This document shows positions 21,460-21,551 of a stretch of 21,551 nucleotides of DNA, in pieces (position 1 is the first letter of the stretch; every line of letters starts with the position of its first letter). A program made the translations under genes and the position numbers. The DNA comes from a virus. The DNA is taken from IMG/VR virus record IMGVR_UViG_3300025276_000250, positions 1-21,551 of that record, one strand, 5' to 3'. The notes under the pieces are model-generated. The model was not told the origin of the DNA, ran no database searches, and worked only from the letters and a program-made list of their open reading frames with translations.

Positions 21460-21551
21460 GCATGCTGTGGAAAATCCTTAGAAAATGTTTTGGTGTAATG
21501 TACATATAGAAGGATACCCCCAAGCCCCCTTGTTCGATCCCCTAGTGTTGC
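21460..21551. other. Last 92 bases: no supported gene
   Basis: After the terminator I see no convincing gene, promoter or repeat. C-runs on the plus strand (ACCCCCAAGCCCCCTTG, about 21516-21532) are followed by TTCGATCCCCTAG, which looks like a tRNA T-loop but lacks a matching stem. A plus-strand frame from ATG at 21485 runs off the edge after 22 codons with no good ribosome binding site, so I leave it uncalled. Confidence 0.5.

Noticed and set aside
21485-21551. Plus-strand frame starting MFWCNVHIEGY and open to the edge
   Set aside because: Only 22 codons are visible and there is no good ribosome binding site. It could be a real early gene but cannot be supported from this window.
21339-21551. 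Minus-strand frame open for about 70 codons from the right edge to a TAG at 21341-21339
   Set aside because: No start in the window and an unprotein-like composition. It would run antisense to a region with a strong promoter, helices and terminator; sequence to the right is needed to exclude a gene end.
21460-21551. Possible tRNA gene because of TTCGATC
   Set aside because: The five bases before the loop cannot pair with those after it, and no anticodon or acceptor arms can be drawn.

Overview
The window is part of a tailed double-stranded DNA phage with a T7-like (podovirus) virion. It holds most of the morphogenesis module, read leftward on the minus strand, plus a short divergent control region at the right end. 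Base composition is moderate to AT-rich. The gene style recalls marine T7-like podoviruses that infect Gram-negative bacteria (pelagiphage and roseophage types). That placement comes from remembered family resemblance, not from a search. No phage RNA polymerase gene and no obvious T7-type promoters are visible. The promoters I can see look like host sigma-70 promoters.

From right to left, in the order of minus-strand transcription, the genes are: a small-terminase-like protein (21105), a pectate-lyase-type tail fibre or spike with a self-cleaving S74 chaperone (20542), a second fibre built of 37-residue and 17-residue repeats that also ends in S74 (17575), an 80-aa small protein, large terminase (14486), portal (12951), a 32-aa basic mini-protein, a 79-aa protein, scaffold (10862), major capsid protein (10075), two small head-decoration-like proteins (9097 and 8559), tail tubular protein A (8089), a 113-aa unknown, tail tubular protein B (7084), a GNAT-like protein (4911), a gp14-like internal virion protein (4446), and a very large internal virion (ejection) protein that runs off the left edge (3985 to below 1). 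Genes are packed tightly. Five junctions are one-base TAATG stop/start overlaps, and several ribosome binding sites lie inside the end of the preceding gene. This points to a translationally coupled late operon.

The products fit one assembly line. Scaffold and capsid protein build the prohead around the portal, and the terminases fill it. Tubular proteins A and B form the stubby tail, the fibres bind or degrade the cell surface, and the internal proteins are ejected to carry DNA into the cell. The fibre genes lie between the two terminase genes, unlike T7.

The 446-base gene-free right end (21106-21551) is the most interesting part. It carries a leftward promoter for the late operon. Divergent to this is a near-perfect sigma-70 promoter (TTGACA, 17 bp, TATAAT), followed by a cluster of palindromes, about 200 bases with no useful reading frame but several clean helices, and a rho-independent terminator. 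I read this as a candidate phage small RNA, or an attenuated leader of genes lying to the right. A second, related leftward promoter-like box overlaps the start codon of the large terminase.
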